Origin: Fidelibacterota bacterium
GTDB lineage: Bacteria; Fidelibacterota; Marinisomatia; SCGC-AAA003-L08; TS1B11
Assembly: GCA_020354025.1 (NCBI GenBank)
Contig: CP070638.1
Location: 719,999-783,998, forward strand
DNA: 64,000 bases
Reading direction: 5' to 3'
The notes below the pieces were generated by a model. That model saw only the letters and a list, made by a program, of their open reading frames with translations. It ran no database searches and was not told the origin of the DNA. Numbering within the stretch: the first letter of the stretch is position 1; the number at the start of each line of letters is the position of its first letter. Below, in pieces: positions 8,498 to 17,100 of the stretch. A program made the position numbers and the translations under genes.

Positions 8498-9661
8498 ATG
8501 AATGATAAAATAAAGGTACAAACGGTCGGTATTATCATGAATGGTGTCACCGGCCGAATGGGGACCAACCAGCACCTGATGCGATCAATAGTGGAGATCA
8601 TCAAACAGGGTGGTGTGAAAATCGGTGAAGACCAAGTTATGCTACCCGATCCGATACTGGTAGGACGCAACCCGGTGAAGCTTGAAGAGCGATCTAAATT
8701 ATCCGGCATTGAGAAGTGGACGATCGATCTTGATGAGGTGCTGAGCGATCCTCACTACACGATCTACTTCGATGCCCAAACAACAGATCGCCGGGCAGCA
8801 GTATTGAAGAAGGCGATCAAAGCTGGCAAACAGATCTATTGTGAGAAACCCACAGCTAATACTGCCAGGGAAGCCTACGAGATCTATCAGCTGGCACGCG
8901 ACGCCGGTGTAAAGCACGGGGTAGTACACGATAAGCTCTGGCTGCCCGGATTCCTGAAATTGAAACAACTTATCGACGATGGATACTTCGGCGAAATCCT
9001 GTCTATCCGGGGTGAATTCGGCTATTGGGTTTTCGAGGGCGATCGCATCAGCTCCCAGCGGCCATCCTGGAACTATCGCAAGGAGGACGGCGGCGGGATC
9101 ATCCTGGATATGTTTCCCCACTGGAGCTATGTACTCGAAAACCTTTTTGGCCGGATCGAGGCTGTATCCTGCATAGGCGCAACTCATATCAAGAAGCGCT
9201 GGGACGAACTGGGTAAGCCCTATACCTGCACGGCTGAAGACGCGGCCTATGCCACCTTCAAACTGGAGTCAGGTGTGATCGCACAGTTTAACTCAGACTG
9301 GGTTACCCGCGTACGCCGTGACGACCTGCTCACTGTCCATATTGACGGGACTGAAGGCTCGGCTGTTGCCGGATTACGGAAATGCTGGATCCAACCCTAT
9401 AATAGTACACCGAAGCCGGTATGGAATCCTGATATTGAAAGCCCAATAGACTTTCTGGATAGTTGGACCACGGTCCAGAACCACGAAGCCTACGATAACG
9501 CCTTCAAGGTCCAGTGGGAGCTGTTCCTGAAACACGTGGTAACAGACATACCCTTCCCTTACGACCTTCTCTCGGGAGCCAGGGGTGTGCAGCTGGCAGA
9601 AAAGGGGCTTGCATCGTGGCAGAACCAAGCCTGGGAAGACGTCCCTGAGCTGAAAGGGTAA
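8498..9661 (+). CDS. Gfo/Idh/MocA family oxidoreductase
   Basis: 387-residue NAD(P)-dependent sugar dehydrogenase-like protein. The N-terminal Rossmann strand reads GIIMNGVTGRMGTNQH instead of the usual GxGxxG. This long variant is seen in a subgroup with a large N-terminal insertion (about residues 25-75). The EKP motif of the family is in IYCEKPTANTAREA, and the C-terminal half has the expected alpha/beta domain (FGYWVFEGDR, GGGIILDMFPHW). It probably oxidises or reduces a ring position of the sugar handled by the neighbours. It is separated by 46 bases from the isomerase. Confidence 0.85.
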   Translation: MNDKIKVQTVGIIMNGVTGRMGTNQHLMRSIVEIIKQGGVKIGEDQVMLPDPILVGRNPVKLEERSKLSGIEKWTIDLDEVLSDPHYTIYFDAQTTDRRAAVLKKAIKAGKQIYCEKPTANTAREAYEIYQLARDAGVKHGVVHDKLWLPGFLKLKQLIDDGYFGEILSIRGEFGYWVFEGDRISSQRPSWNYRKEDGGGIILDMFPHWSYVLENLFGRIEAVSCIGATHIKKRWDELGKPYTCTAEDAAYATFKLESGVIAQFNSDWVTRVRRDDLLTVHIDGTEGSAVAGLRKCWIQPYNSTPKPVWNPDIESPIDFLDSWTTVQNHEAYDNAFKVQWELFLKHVVTDIPFPYDLLSGARGVQLAEKGLASWQNQAWEDVPELKG

Positions 9662-9706
9662 TCTAGCATCCTCTTCCAAGGCACAATAACTGATATTACC
9701 TGTTCA

Positions 9707-9847
9707 ATGGAAAATCGAGAGATGAACGAGTCGAGAGTAATACAAATATCCAATTTGGCCATCAGGCAGAAGGCGTATTTGTTAAAAACCGTCGGCGAAA
9801 GTGACGTAAAGCTGGTTGCCGGCATAATCATGAATCGCAAACCATGA
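9707..9847 (+). CDS. Small ORF of 46 codons coupled to the SDR gene
   Basis: ORF MENREMNESRVIQISNLAIR... ending in GIIMNRKP, lying in the gap between the Gfo/Idh gene and the SDR. Its TGA overlaps the SDR ATG in the ATGA arrangement typical of translational coupling. A weak purine stretch precedes the second Met (codon 6), which may be the true start. It is basic with no membrane segment, and I recognise no family. It could be a real small protein or just a coupling leader for the SDR. Confidence 0.45.
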   Translation: MENREMNESRVIQISNLAIRQKAYLLKTVGESDVKLVAGIIMNRKP

Positions 9848-10614
9848 AAAAGATAGCACTGATAACCGGCGGCACCCGTGGTATCGGATATGGTATCGCC
9901 AGGTGCCTGGCGCGGGAAGGGTACGATCTAGCAGTTGACGACATCCGAGATGAAAACGATGTCACAGTGGCACTTCAAGGCCTCAGAGATATGGGTAGCG
10001 AGGTAATATACTGCCGGGCTGACATAAGTGACCCAGAGGCTCGAAAGAGGATGCTAAATGATATTCGAGAAGCGTACGGACAACTGAATGTATTGGTCAA
10101 CAATGCTGGTGTGGCTCCCACTGAGCGCAAGGACATCCTTCAGACTACCGAAGAGAGTTTTGAACGCCTAATACGTATCAACCTACAGGGGCCGTTTTTC
10201 CTAACCCAAGCAGCGGCAAACTGGATGATTGAGCAAAAGAATACATTGCCCGATTTTACCGGATGCATCATCAATATCACCTCGATATCCTCGACAGTTG
10301 CGTCTCCCGACCGAGGGGAATACTGTATTTCAAAGGCCGGTCTGAGCATGGCGAGCCGTTTATGGACGGTGCGGCTGGGTGAATTCGGCATCCCGGTATA
10401 TGATGTGCGACCCGGCGTAATAATGACTGATATGACCGCTCCCGTGAAAGAAAAATACGATAAACTAATTGCTGAAGGCCTCACGTTGCAGGCACGATGG
10501 GGCGAACCTGACGACATCGGGAGAGTGGTCGCTGCACTGGTGCGAGGAGACCTGGCCTACTCGACCGGTCAAGTGATCATGGTAGATGGGGGTCTTACGG
10601 TGCCCAGACTTTGA
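9844..10614 (+). CDS. Short-chain dehydrogenase/reductase, FabG-like
   Basis: 256-residue classical SDR. The cofactor motif TGGTRGIGYGIA is at residues 8-19, NNAGVAP follows near residue 88, and the catalytic Ser and Tyr-Lys are in ITSISSTV and EYCISK. RPGVIMTDMTAP and a GQVIMVDGGLTVPRL tail complete the family pattern. Members of this subgroup are annotated as 3-ketoacyl-ACP reductases, but in a sugar cluster the substrate is more likely a keto-sugar or sugar acid. The sequence VDDIRDE after strand 2 suggests NAD rather than NADP. It overlaps the 46-codon ORF by four bases. Confidence 0.87.
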   Translation: MKKIALITGGTRGIGYGIARCLAREGYDLAVDDIRDENDVTVALQGLRDMGSEVIYCRADISDPEARKRMLNDIREAYGQLNVLVNNAGVAPTERKDILQTTEESFERLIRINLQGPFFLTQAAANWMIEQKNTLPDFTGCIINITSISSTVASPDRGEYCISKAGLSMASRLWTVRLGEFGIPVYDVRPGVIMTDMTAPVKEKYDKLIAEGLTLQARWGEPDDIGRVVAALVRGDLAYSTGQVIMVDGGLTVPRL

Positions 10615-10708
10615 TAAGCGCAGGGGCTGTTGGCCGGTAACGATGAGGCTACAGCCTAGAGAAGACGTTTCCCGTTAACATAATAGGCTCAAAAGAAGGA
10701 ATTTGCAC

Positions 10709-10942
10709 ATGAAGAACAGGAGTACCCTTTTCTGGAGACTTTGTTGGATAGGAGCTGCTCTGCTTTGCGTTCTTACCTTTACACCGGTGGTGATCCCTTC
10801 GGGACATTTCACGCCATTTGTCGCCGGAATGCCCCGCACCATATGGACCGGAATCCTAGTCTATATAGGCCTAGTGCTACTCACACTTGCCGCAAACATC
10901 GTCTACAAGGAGCGCGATATTGACGGGGGAGCGGATAAATGA
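10709..10942 (+). CDS. DUF3311-like small membrane subunit of a solute symporter
   Basis: 77-residue protein with two hydrophobic helices: LCWIGAALLCVLTFTPVVIP and a second around TGILVYIGLVLLTLAANIVY, linked by a GMPRTIW segment typical of small proteins paired with sodium:solute symporters. The chosen ATG has AGAAGGA eight bases upstream; a TTG six bases earlier is less likely. Its stop overlaps the symporter start by four bases (ATGA), so the two are probably made in fixed ratio and form one transporter. Confidence 0.75.
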   Translation: MKNRSTLFWRLCWIGAALLCVLTFTPVVIPSGHFTPFVAGMPRTIWTGILVYIGLVLLTLAANIVYKERDIDGGADK

Positions 10943-12390
10943 ATATGTGGTTAGCAATACTTGGTACACTGTGGCTAGCCATGCTAGCCTTTTTCGGGCT
11001 CAGGTCCCTTCGAAAGACCCGAGGCGCGGATGACTATATACTGGCCGGCTCCAATATAGGGATGCTTCTAGGCCTGATGACCTTTGCGGCTACGCTATTC
11101 AGCACATTCACTCTGATGGGCATGCCTGACTTTTTCCGTAACCACGGTGTCGGTGCCTGGATTTTTCTGGCGATCTCCGATGGAGCAATGTTTTTCGTGA
11201 TCGTATGGTTCGGTCTACATTTGCGCCGCCGGGCTGCTGAGAAGGGGTTTCGGGGAGTGGCGGGATTAATGAGTGCCTGTTATGATAATCGGTGGGCGGG
11301 ATTCGCCTGCTTCGCCGCCGTGTTTCTCTTCCTAGTGCCCTATGTGGCTATCCAGGTCCGCGGCATCGCCATCTTCCTCAGTGCCGTATTCCCGGAAGCC
11401 CTGCCCGCCTGGGGCTGGTCGGTCGCGATTGTCATCACCATGCTTCTCTACAGTGAGGTGGGCGGCCTACGCGCTATTATCTACAGCGATGTTCTACAAG
11501 GGACAATACTGCTGACCGTGATCTGGATCATCGCCATCGGCTGTATCCGTCACTTCGGCGGAGTTGAAGCCATGTTCAGGCAGGTGCAGGTCACCAATGA
11601 GGCACTGCTTTCCACACCCGGCCCGTTGGGGCTTTTCACACTCCAGTTTCTGATCGCCTCGTTTCTAGCGATTGTGATGATTCCGATCACCCAACCGCAG
11701 GTGACCACCCGGCTCGTAATCATGCGCAATACGCGGCTCATGCAGCACAAGGCTGTAGGTCTGGGTGTATTTACGCTGCTGATCCTGCTACCGACGGTGG
11801 CTATCGGTATGTACGGGGCCGTACACTATGCGGATGCCTCAACGCGTGATTTCCTAGCAGGTGTACTGCTCTTTGAGCAGCTGGATATCATTGCCGCCGC
11901 CGTCGTGATCGGGCTCCTGGCCGCAGCCATCTCCACCGCTGATTCCCAGATTTTCGCCCTCGGTACGGAGCTGCGTTCGCTACTGTCCGGCGATGAACAG
12001 AAGGTGCTCATTTTCACCAGAATCGCGATTATGTTTTTCGGGCTGGCCGCCCTTGTTTTTTCTATTCTGAGCAGTGATGAGCTGGTGTTATTGGCACGCG
12101 TCAGTTTTGCCGGAACATCCATGGTAGGACCTTTGATCCTCGCCGGTATCCTCTCACCCCGTCCGCCCGGCATTGAAGTGATTATCGCGGGAGCGGTTGG
12201 ACTACTGCTATTTCTGGCATCGCTACTGAACCTTGTGCCTTCAATGATCGGCCCGCTACGGCTTGACCTGCTACTGTTATTGGCAATCGGCGCATTTACG
12301 CTGGCTTCGGTACTCTACCGCAATTACCGTTTTAAGACCTTGGACCAGGTCACAAAGGTTACTGACAAGGACGTAAATAGGGGAGAATGA
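10939..12390 (+). CDS. Sodium:solute symporter (SSS family)
   Basis: 483-residue integral membrane protein with about 13 predicted helices. LRKTRGADDYILAGSNIG in the first cytoplasmic loop is the hallmark of the SSS/SLC5 family. ATLFSTFTLMGMPDFFR, SEVGGLRAIIYSDVLQG and the Na+-site segment AAAISTADSQIFALGTEL follow in the expected order. With the small subunit upstream and the GH88/isomerase/oxidoreductase genes before it, uptake of a uronic acid, sugar or short oligosaccharide is the likeliest role. The substrate cannot be told from the sequence. It is the last gene of the plus-strand cluster. Confidence 0.9.
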   Translation: MNMWLAILGTLWLAMLAFFGLRSLRKTRGADDYILAGSNIGMLLGLMTFAATLFSTFTLMGMPDFFRNHGVGAWIFLAISDGAMFFVIVWFGLHLRRRAAEKGFRGVAGLMSACYDNRWAGFACFAAVFLFLVPYVAIQVRGIAIFLSAVFPEALPAWGWSVAIVITMLLYSEVGGLRAIIYSDVLQGTILLTVIWIIAIGCIRHFGGVEAMFRQVQVTNEALLSTPGPLGLFTLQFLIASFLAIVMIPITQPQVTTRLVIMRNTRLMQHKAVGLGVFTLLILLPTVAIGMYGAVHYADASTRDFLAGVLLFEQLDIIAAAVVIGLLAAAISTADSQIFALGTELRSLLSGDEQKVLIFTRIAIMFFGLAALVFSILSSDELVLLARVSFAGTSMVGPLILAGILSPRPPGIEVIIAGAVGLLLFLASLLNLVPSMIGPLRLDLLLLLAIGAFTLASVLYRNYRFKTLDQVTKVTDKDVNRGE

Positions 12391-12393
12391 CGC

Positions 12394-12873
12394 TTACCAG
12401 CCGTAGTGTTTATGGAGGCCGAAACCAATGGTCAGCATACCCCCACTCTCAAGAGCCGCCGTTATGATGTACTTGTCGTTTAGCAGATAATCCACTCCCA
12501 ATACCAGATTGGGGTATGGTGTGAAATCCTTGCCTATCTTTGCTCCGATACCGATACCGAAGACGCCGATCATTTTCCGCCGGGGCTGATACCGAGCCCG
12601 GGTGATCATAGACCCGTGAATGAGTAAATCGCCGGTGTAAGCGACGGTGTATTTTATAGCATAACCGGGGACAAAATTCATGAACTCCAGGACCTTGGGT
12701 GCGGGCGCCTCCCGAGAGAGTCCCATCGCGTACGCACCGGAACCACCAAGACCCAGGTTACCTGTGATATGGGCGGCTCGGCTGCCGTCGAGGAAGACAA
12801 AAGACCCCAGCTCTACCTGAGCAAGAGCCATGGCAGGCATCAGTGAAAAAAGGATAAGTGAAGTCTTTCGCAT
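12394..12873 (-). CDS. Secreted hypothetical protein, possible small beta-barrel
   Basis: 159 residues with a clear signal peptide (MRKTSLILFSLMPAMALAQ, cleavage after AQ). The mature part alternates polar and hydrophobic residues and is rich in Gly and Tyr (GVFGIGIGAKIG, TIGFGLHKHYGW at the end), as in outer-membrane barrels. The terminal Trp instead of Phe is compatible with that. I do not recognise a family. It converges with the symporter gene, ending only three bases from it, and has its own upstream region. Confidence 0.65.
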   Translation of the reverse strand: MRKTSLILFSLMPAMALAQVELGSFVFLDGSRAAHITGNLGLGGSGAYAMGLSREAPAPKVLEFMNFVPGYAIKYTVAYTGDLLIHGSMITRARYQPRRKMIGVFGIGIGAKIGKDFTPYPNLVLGVDYLLNDKYIITAALESGGMLTIGFGLHKHYGW

Positions 12874-12993
12874 AGGTCTCTCCTATGTAAAGTAACAATT
12901 TACTTATTGCTCTCTATCCCGGCGGACTGTATCCGGCTCGCGATTTTATCACCGCGCGAGAGAAGAATCAACCCCTACAGCATTTAGAAGTCG

Positions 12994-13182
12994 GTGGATA
13001 CGGAGAAGAAGTGTTGCCCCGGCGGTCCAGTATTCGTATGCTTAGGCACTGTGAATACCCATGATATTTCCATACAGATAGCGCTCTATTACGTCATGGG
13101 GATTCTAGCAGCTGCTATTGTCTTCCGCATCATCCGGTCTCGCAGGCGGCACCGGGATAAGAACCGAAAATCCATTTTCTAG
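12994..13182 (+). CDS. Possible small membrane protein
   Basis: ORF of up to 62 codons from a GTG. The C-terminal half has one convincing hydrophobic helix (IALYYVMGILAAAIVFRII) followed by a strongly basic tail (RSRRRHRDKNRK), like a single-pass anchor. The N-terminal 18 residues look poor; a GTG at 13048 may be the true start. It ends 17 bases before the receiver protein gene and could be co-transcribed with it. No family was recognised and no clear ribosome site is seen, so it may be spurious. Confidence 0.35.
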   Translation: MDTEKKCCPGGPVFVCLGTVNTHDISIQIALYYVMGILAAAIVFRIIRSRRRHRDKNRKSIF

Positions 13183-13199
13183 GCCTTGAAGATTCGGAA

Positions 13200-13565
13200 A
13201 TGGCACTGATCCTCATCGTTGATGATTCATCATTCCAGCGCAGAGTCATTCGACGCCTCGTACACCAGGCAGGGCACGAAACCGAAGAAGCTGAAAATGG
13301 CCGGACCGGACTGGAGAGAGCCGCTACCTGGAAGCCCGACATTATCCTGACCGACCTCCTGATGCCTGAGCTGGGCGGCCTGGAGCTACTGGAAGCTCTG
13401 CGTGAGCAGGGCTTCGCTATCCCCGTGATAATCATCACGGCCAACATCCAGGAAAGTGTACGCCGCCGATGCCTGGAGCTGGGGGCTGCTGCGGTGGTCA
13501 GCAAGCCTATCTGTGAGGATGATCTGCTCACTGCCATGGAGGAGGCGCTGGGAGACGAAAAATAA
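13200..13565 (+). CDS. Stand-alone response regulator receiver (CheY-like)
   Basis: 121-residue receiver domain and nothing else. The acidic pair is in LIVDDS (residues 4-9), the phospho-acceptor Asp in DIILTDLLMPELGG, the switch Thr in VIIITANIQ, and the Lys in VVSKPICEDD. All five conserved positions are present, so it should be phosphorylated. With no output domain it must act by protein contact or in a relay. The large hybrid kinase 570 bases downstream is an obvious candidate partner, though nothing proves it. Confidence 0.9.
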   Translation: MALILIVDDSSFQRRVIRRLVHQAGHETEEAENGRTGLERAATWKPDIILTDLLMPELGGLELLEALREQGFAIPVIIITANIQESVRRRCLELGAAAVVSKPICEDDLLTAMEEALGDEK

Positions 13566-13819
13566 TAGCCGCATAAAGCTGAAATCGTGGGCAAGTCGAT
13601 TCTCTTGGTCAAGTCTAGCCGAGCCCACGACTGGCCGATAAGCGGCGCGTTAAACGATATCTGGGGAAACTCCGCCACCACCTCAATACCCTGAACCGGG
13701 AAATATGAAGTGAAAAATCAGTATGACATATGACCTCCATTTCTATGGAGTATTCAATCCAACCAGTTCCTAGCCCCCGATAATTTTGACATTTGTAATA
13801 GGAAGATATTAAATTGCCA

Positions 13820-13848
13820 TTATCCTTTAATCGCCGAAAGATTATAAT
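13820..13848 (+). promoter_or_regulatory. Candidate promoter for the hybrid kinase
   Basis: A TTATCC -35 box (13820-13825), a 17-base spacer and a perfect TATAAT -10 box (13843-13848) on the plus strand. It would give an mRNA leader of about 280 bases before the kinase start, long enough for the 55-codon upstream ORF. Confidence 0.45.
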
Positions 13849-13966
13849 AAAGTCGCAGGGACAGCAGAGGCAATAGTGAGCTATCTTGGAGAAGATACGT
13901 TCCAGTCTGTGCTGATCTCGAAACTCTGATTTCTTGAACTAAGAAGTAACTTCCAAGGGCGACGCC

Positions 13967-14134
13967 ATGAGGCTTGACGACACTTTCTTCCCTCCGGATT
14001 TGCGTCTTCTCAATAATGCTGATGCCAATCCCAGAAGTAACTACGCTGAGACAAGATCTTCACTGGGGTGTATGAACCAGACTGAGCTTGGAGTGATAAA
14101 TCCTATACATTGTCGGAAAATTGGAGAGGCTTGA
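13967..14134 (+). CDS. Upstream ORF of 55 codons overlapping the kinase ribosome site
   Basis: ORF MRLDDTFFPPDLRLLNNADA... ending in HCRKIGEA. Its stop codon lies one base before the kinase ATG, and it runs through the kinase Shine-Dalgarno, so translating it would affect kinase initiation. AAGGG lies about eight bases before its ATG. I recognise no family and it could be chance. Confidence 0.25.
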   Translation: MRLDDTFFPPDLRLLNNADANPRSNYAETRSSLGCMNQTELGVINPIHCRKIGEA

Positions 14135-14135
14135 A

Positions 14136-17100
14136 ATGTTCAATCTACCCGAGAAACTAATCCACTCTCTCACATCGCCCAGCTTTACCGATAAGGAAAG
14201 CACTCGCATCGCGGGACGACTTAACACTCTGCTGTTATGGGGATTGGCCTTGGTGGCAGCGGTCGGCTTTGTGAACATTGCTGCCTCTCCCCGCCCACTC
14301 CCCCAGTTTATCACCATCTGCGCGATCCTAGGCGGACTGTTGGTTAACCTGCTCCTGTATGGTAAGGGATACATACGGCTCGTCAGGCTACTGTTCCCGA
14401 TCACCGGCTGGATCATTGTTACATTTGTCGTGCTTTTTTCAGGCGGGATTAATTCTCCCAGTCTCGCGGGCTATGTCCCCTTCATTCTGTTTGTTGGCCT
14501 GATCTACGGGCTACCCTACGGAATAGGTGCAACGGTTATAAGCATATTGACCAGCGTGGTCATTCTGACTTTTCAGGCGCAGAACCTCTTGCCTGAGCAG
14601 CTACTCGTCTATAGGCCAATCAGCATGTGGGCGACCTACATGCTATGGTTCATTGGTACGGCAGTGCTGCTCTATGTGAGCTCCAGGGAATTCTGGAGGG
14701 CGTTATGGGCAAACCTGTCTCGCCTTCGGAGTCTGTTCGACACCATGTCTGAGGGAGTAGTCCTGATCAATCCTGACGGCCAGGTCATCCAGGCTAATCC
14801 GGCCGCCGAGCGCATCCTAGGGCTGAAACGTTCAGAAATCGAAAGCCGAAGTCATATCAGTCCGGTGTGGGAGGTCCTCCGCCCTGATGGCTCGCCGATG
14901 CCACCTGAGGAGAGGGCCAGTCCCCGCGCTATGAAGGAAAAGCGTCCGGTGAATGACGTAATGACGGGCGTCAGGCGGCCAGATGGTTCTATGTGCTGGA
15001 TCAACGTCAGCGCTGCGCCGATCATGAACGCAGCCGGCAAGCTGGAGGGCGTCATAAGTACGTTCGCGGACATCACTACACACAAGCAGACAGAGAAGGA
15101 GCGGGAACTGGCCAAGGAAGCGCTACGGGAGAGCGAGGAGCGGTTTAGAGACTTAGCCGAGTTACTACCAGAAACCATTTATGAAATGGATACAGGTGGT
15201 AACCTCTCCTTCGTGAATCGCAATGCACTTAAGAAGTTCAAATACACCCAACAGGACTTTGATCGAGGCTTAAACGGCTTTGATATGATCATCCCTGATG
15301 ATCGTCCTAGAGCAATGGAGAACGCAAGAAAGATATTAAGTGGAGAGAAAACCGACCTGAGCGAATATACGGCATTAAGGAAAGATGGAAGTACTTTCCC
15401 TACCGTATTCTGTTCGACTCCCATATTCCGCGATGGAAAACCAATAGGTCTTAGAGGAATAATAATAGACGTCACTAACCTCAAGCATGCAGAGGAAGCA
15501 CTGCGGGAGAGCGAGGAGAAATACAGGATCATCTACGAAAATGTAAGCGACCATATTATATTTTTGGACAATGAGGGCACGATAATCAGTGCAAACGATC
15601 ATGAGGATACTTTTGGCCGAAAACCGGAAGAGTTAGTGGGAAGAAATTTTACTGAATTCGGTCACTTTGATGCAGAGGATATACCAGAAGTTGAAAAACT
15701 TTTCAAGGAGGTAGTTGCAGGTAAGAGAACAATTAATAGGATGGAACTTGAAATCAAAAACAAAAATGGAAATAAGATTCCTGTAGAAGCTAGTGCTACC
15801 CTCGTGAGAAAGAATGGAAAAATAGAAGGTTCTATATTTATGGTCAGAGACATCACCGAGCGCAAACAGGCAGAGGAAGTGTTACGAAAGAGTGAAGAAA
15901 GGTATCGTACCGTTGTTGAGTACATGCCCAACCTGATCTGCCGTTTTCTGCCCGATGGAATGCTCTCTTTTGTAAATAATGCCTACTGTCAACATTTCGG
16001 CAAGAAATACGAGGAGCTGATCGGACATGACTTTTTCCAGTTCATTCCAACGGAAGAGCGCGAAAAGGTTCGAAAGCATTATAGATCCATCAGCAAGAAA
16101 AAGCCTGCGATAACATATGAACATCCGGTAATAGCACCTGATGGAACAATTCGTTGGCAGAGGTGGACAGACCGGGGGCTTTTTAATGAGAGTGGCGCGC
16201 TGGTAGAATATCAGTCAATTGGAGAAGACATCACCGAAAGCAAGCGAGCGGAGGAAGCTTTGGCCATAGAGCGGGAGCGCCTGTCCACAACCCTGCGTGG
16301 CATCGGTGACGGAGTTATCACTACTAATATTGAACAACAGGTGGTGCTCATAAACCAGGCCGCCGAAACACTAACCGGCTGGACTCAGGAAGAGGCGCTC
16401 GGCCGACCACTTGCTGAGGTAGTCTCTCTAATTGATGAATCTTCCGGGGGGGGAATTGACATCCCCGCCGTCAAGGTACTTAAAGACCAGGTGGTGGTTT
16501 ATCCCTATCAGAATGCCACCCTCATTTCCAAAGGTAATCACCGGATACTCGTCTCGCTGAGTATTTCACTCTTGAAAGACCGTGAGAGTCAAGTCATCGG
16601 CATGGTCATGGTTATCCGGGATATTACCGAGAAAAGTCGACTGGAGTCAGAAATGCTCCGGTTGGCAAAACTGGAATCCCTTGGAGTCCTTGCCAGTGGG
16701 CTGGCCCATGACTTCAATAACTTCCTCATGAGCATTATGCTAAACCTTTCAGCCGCCCGGCTGTACCTGCGGGACAATCCAAAGACAGCCGATATGCTGA
16801 AGGACGCTGAAGAGTCCACGCGCCAAGCCAGGGGGATCACCCAACAGCTGGCAACCTTTTCCCGCGGGGACGTTCCAGACACGAAAAGCAGGTATCTTAC
16901 CCCCATTCTCAAGGAGGCTATTAAATTCTCTTTACGCGGCACCCTAGCCAAGCCTCGATTCAGGCTTGGGAAGGAACTCTGGCCAGTCGAGATTGATCCC
17001 GGGCAGATCAACCAGGTGCTTAATAACCTGGCTATCAACGCAGTACAGGCTATGCCGAGAGGAGGTACTCTGACTGTGATTGCCGCCAACGTTACGGTTG

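Larger units (their letters stand above)
13566..14135 (+). other. Long upstream region of the hybrid kinase
   Basis: 570 bases between the receiver gene and the kinase. It contains a good promoter near 13820-13848 and a 55-codon ORF that ends just before the kinase start, both listed separately. Just after the receiver stop there is a short open stretch (RRVKRYLGKLRHHLNTLNRE) that looks like the end of a basic helical protein but has no start, so it may be a decayed remnant. Confidence 0.45.

Noticed and set aside
12980-13182. Treating the GTG at 12994 as a secure gene start
   Set aside because: No Shine-Dalgarno and poor N-terminal composition; kept only as a low-confidence feature because of the membrane helix in its second half.
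13620-13708. Short open stretch resembling a protein C-terminus after the receiver gene
   Set aside because: Only about 28 codons, no start, blocked upstream by a stop; at most a decayed remnant.
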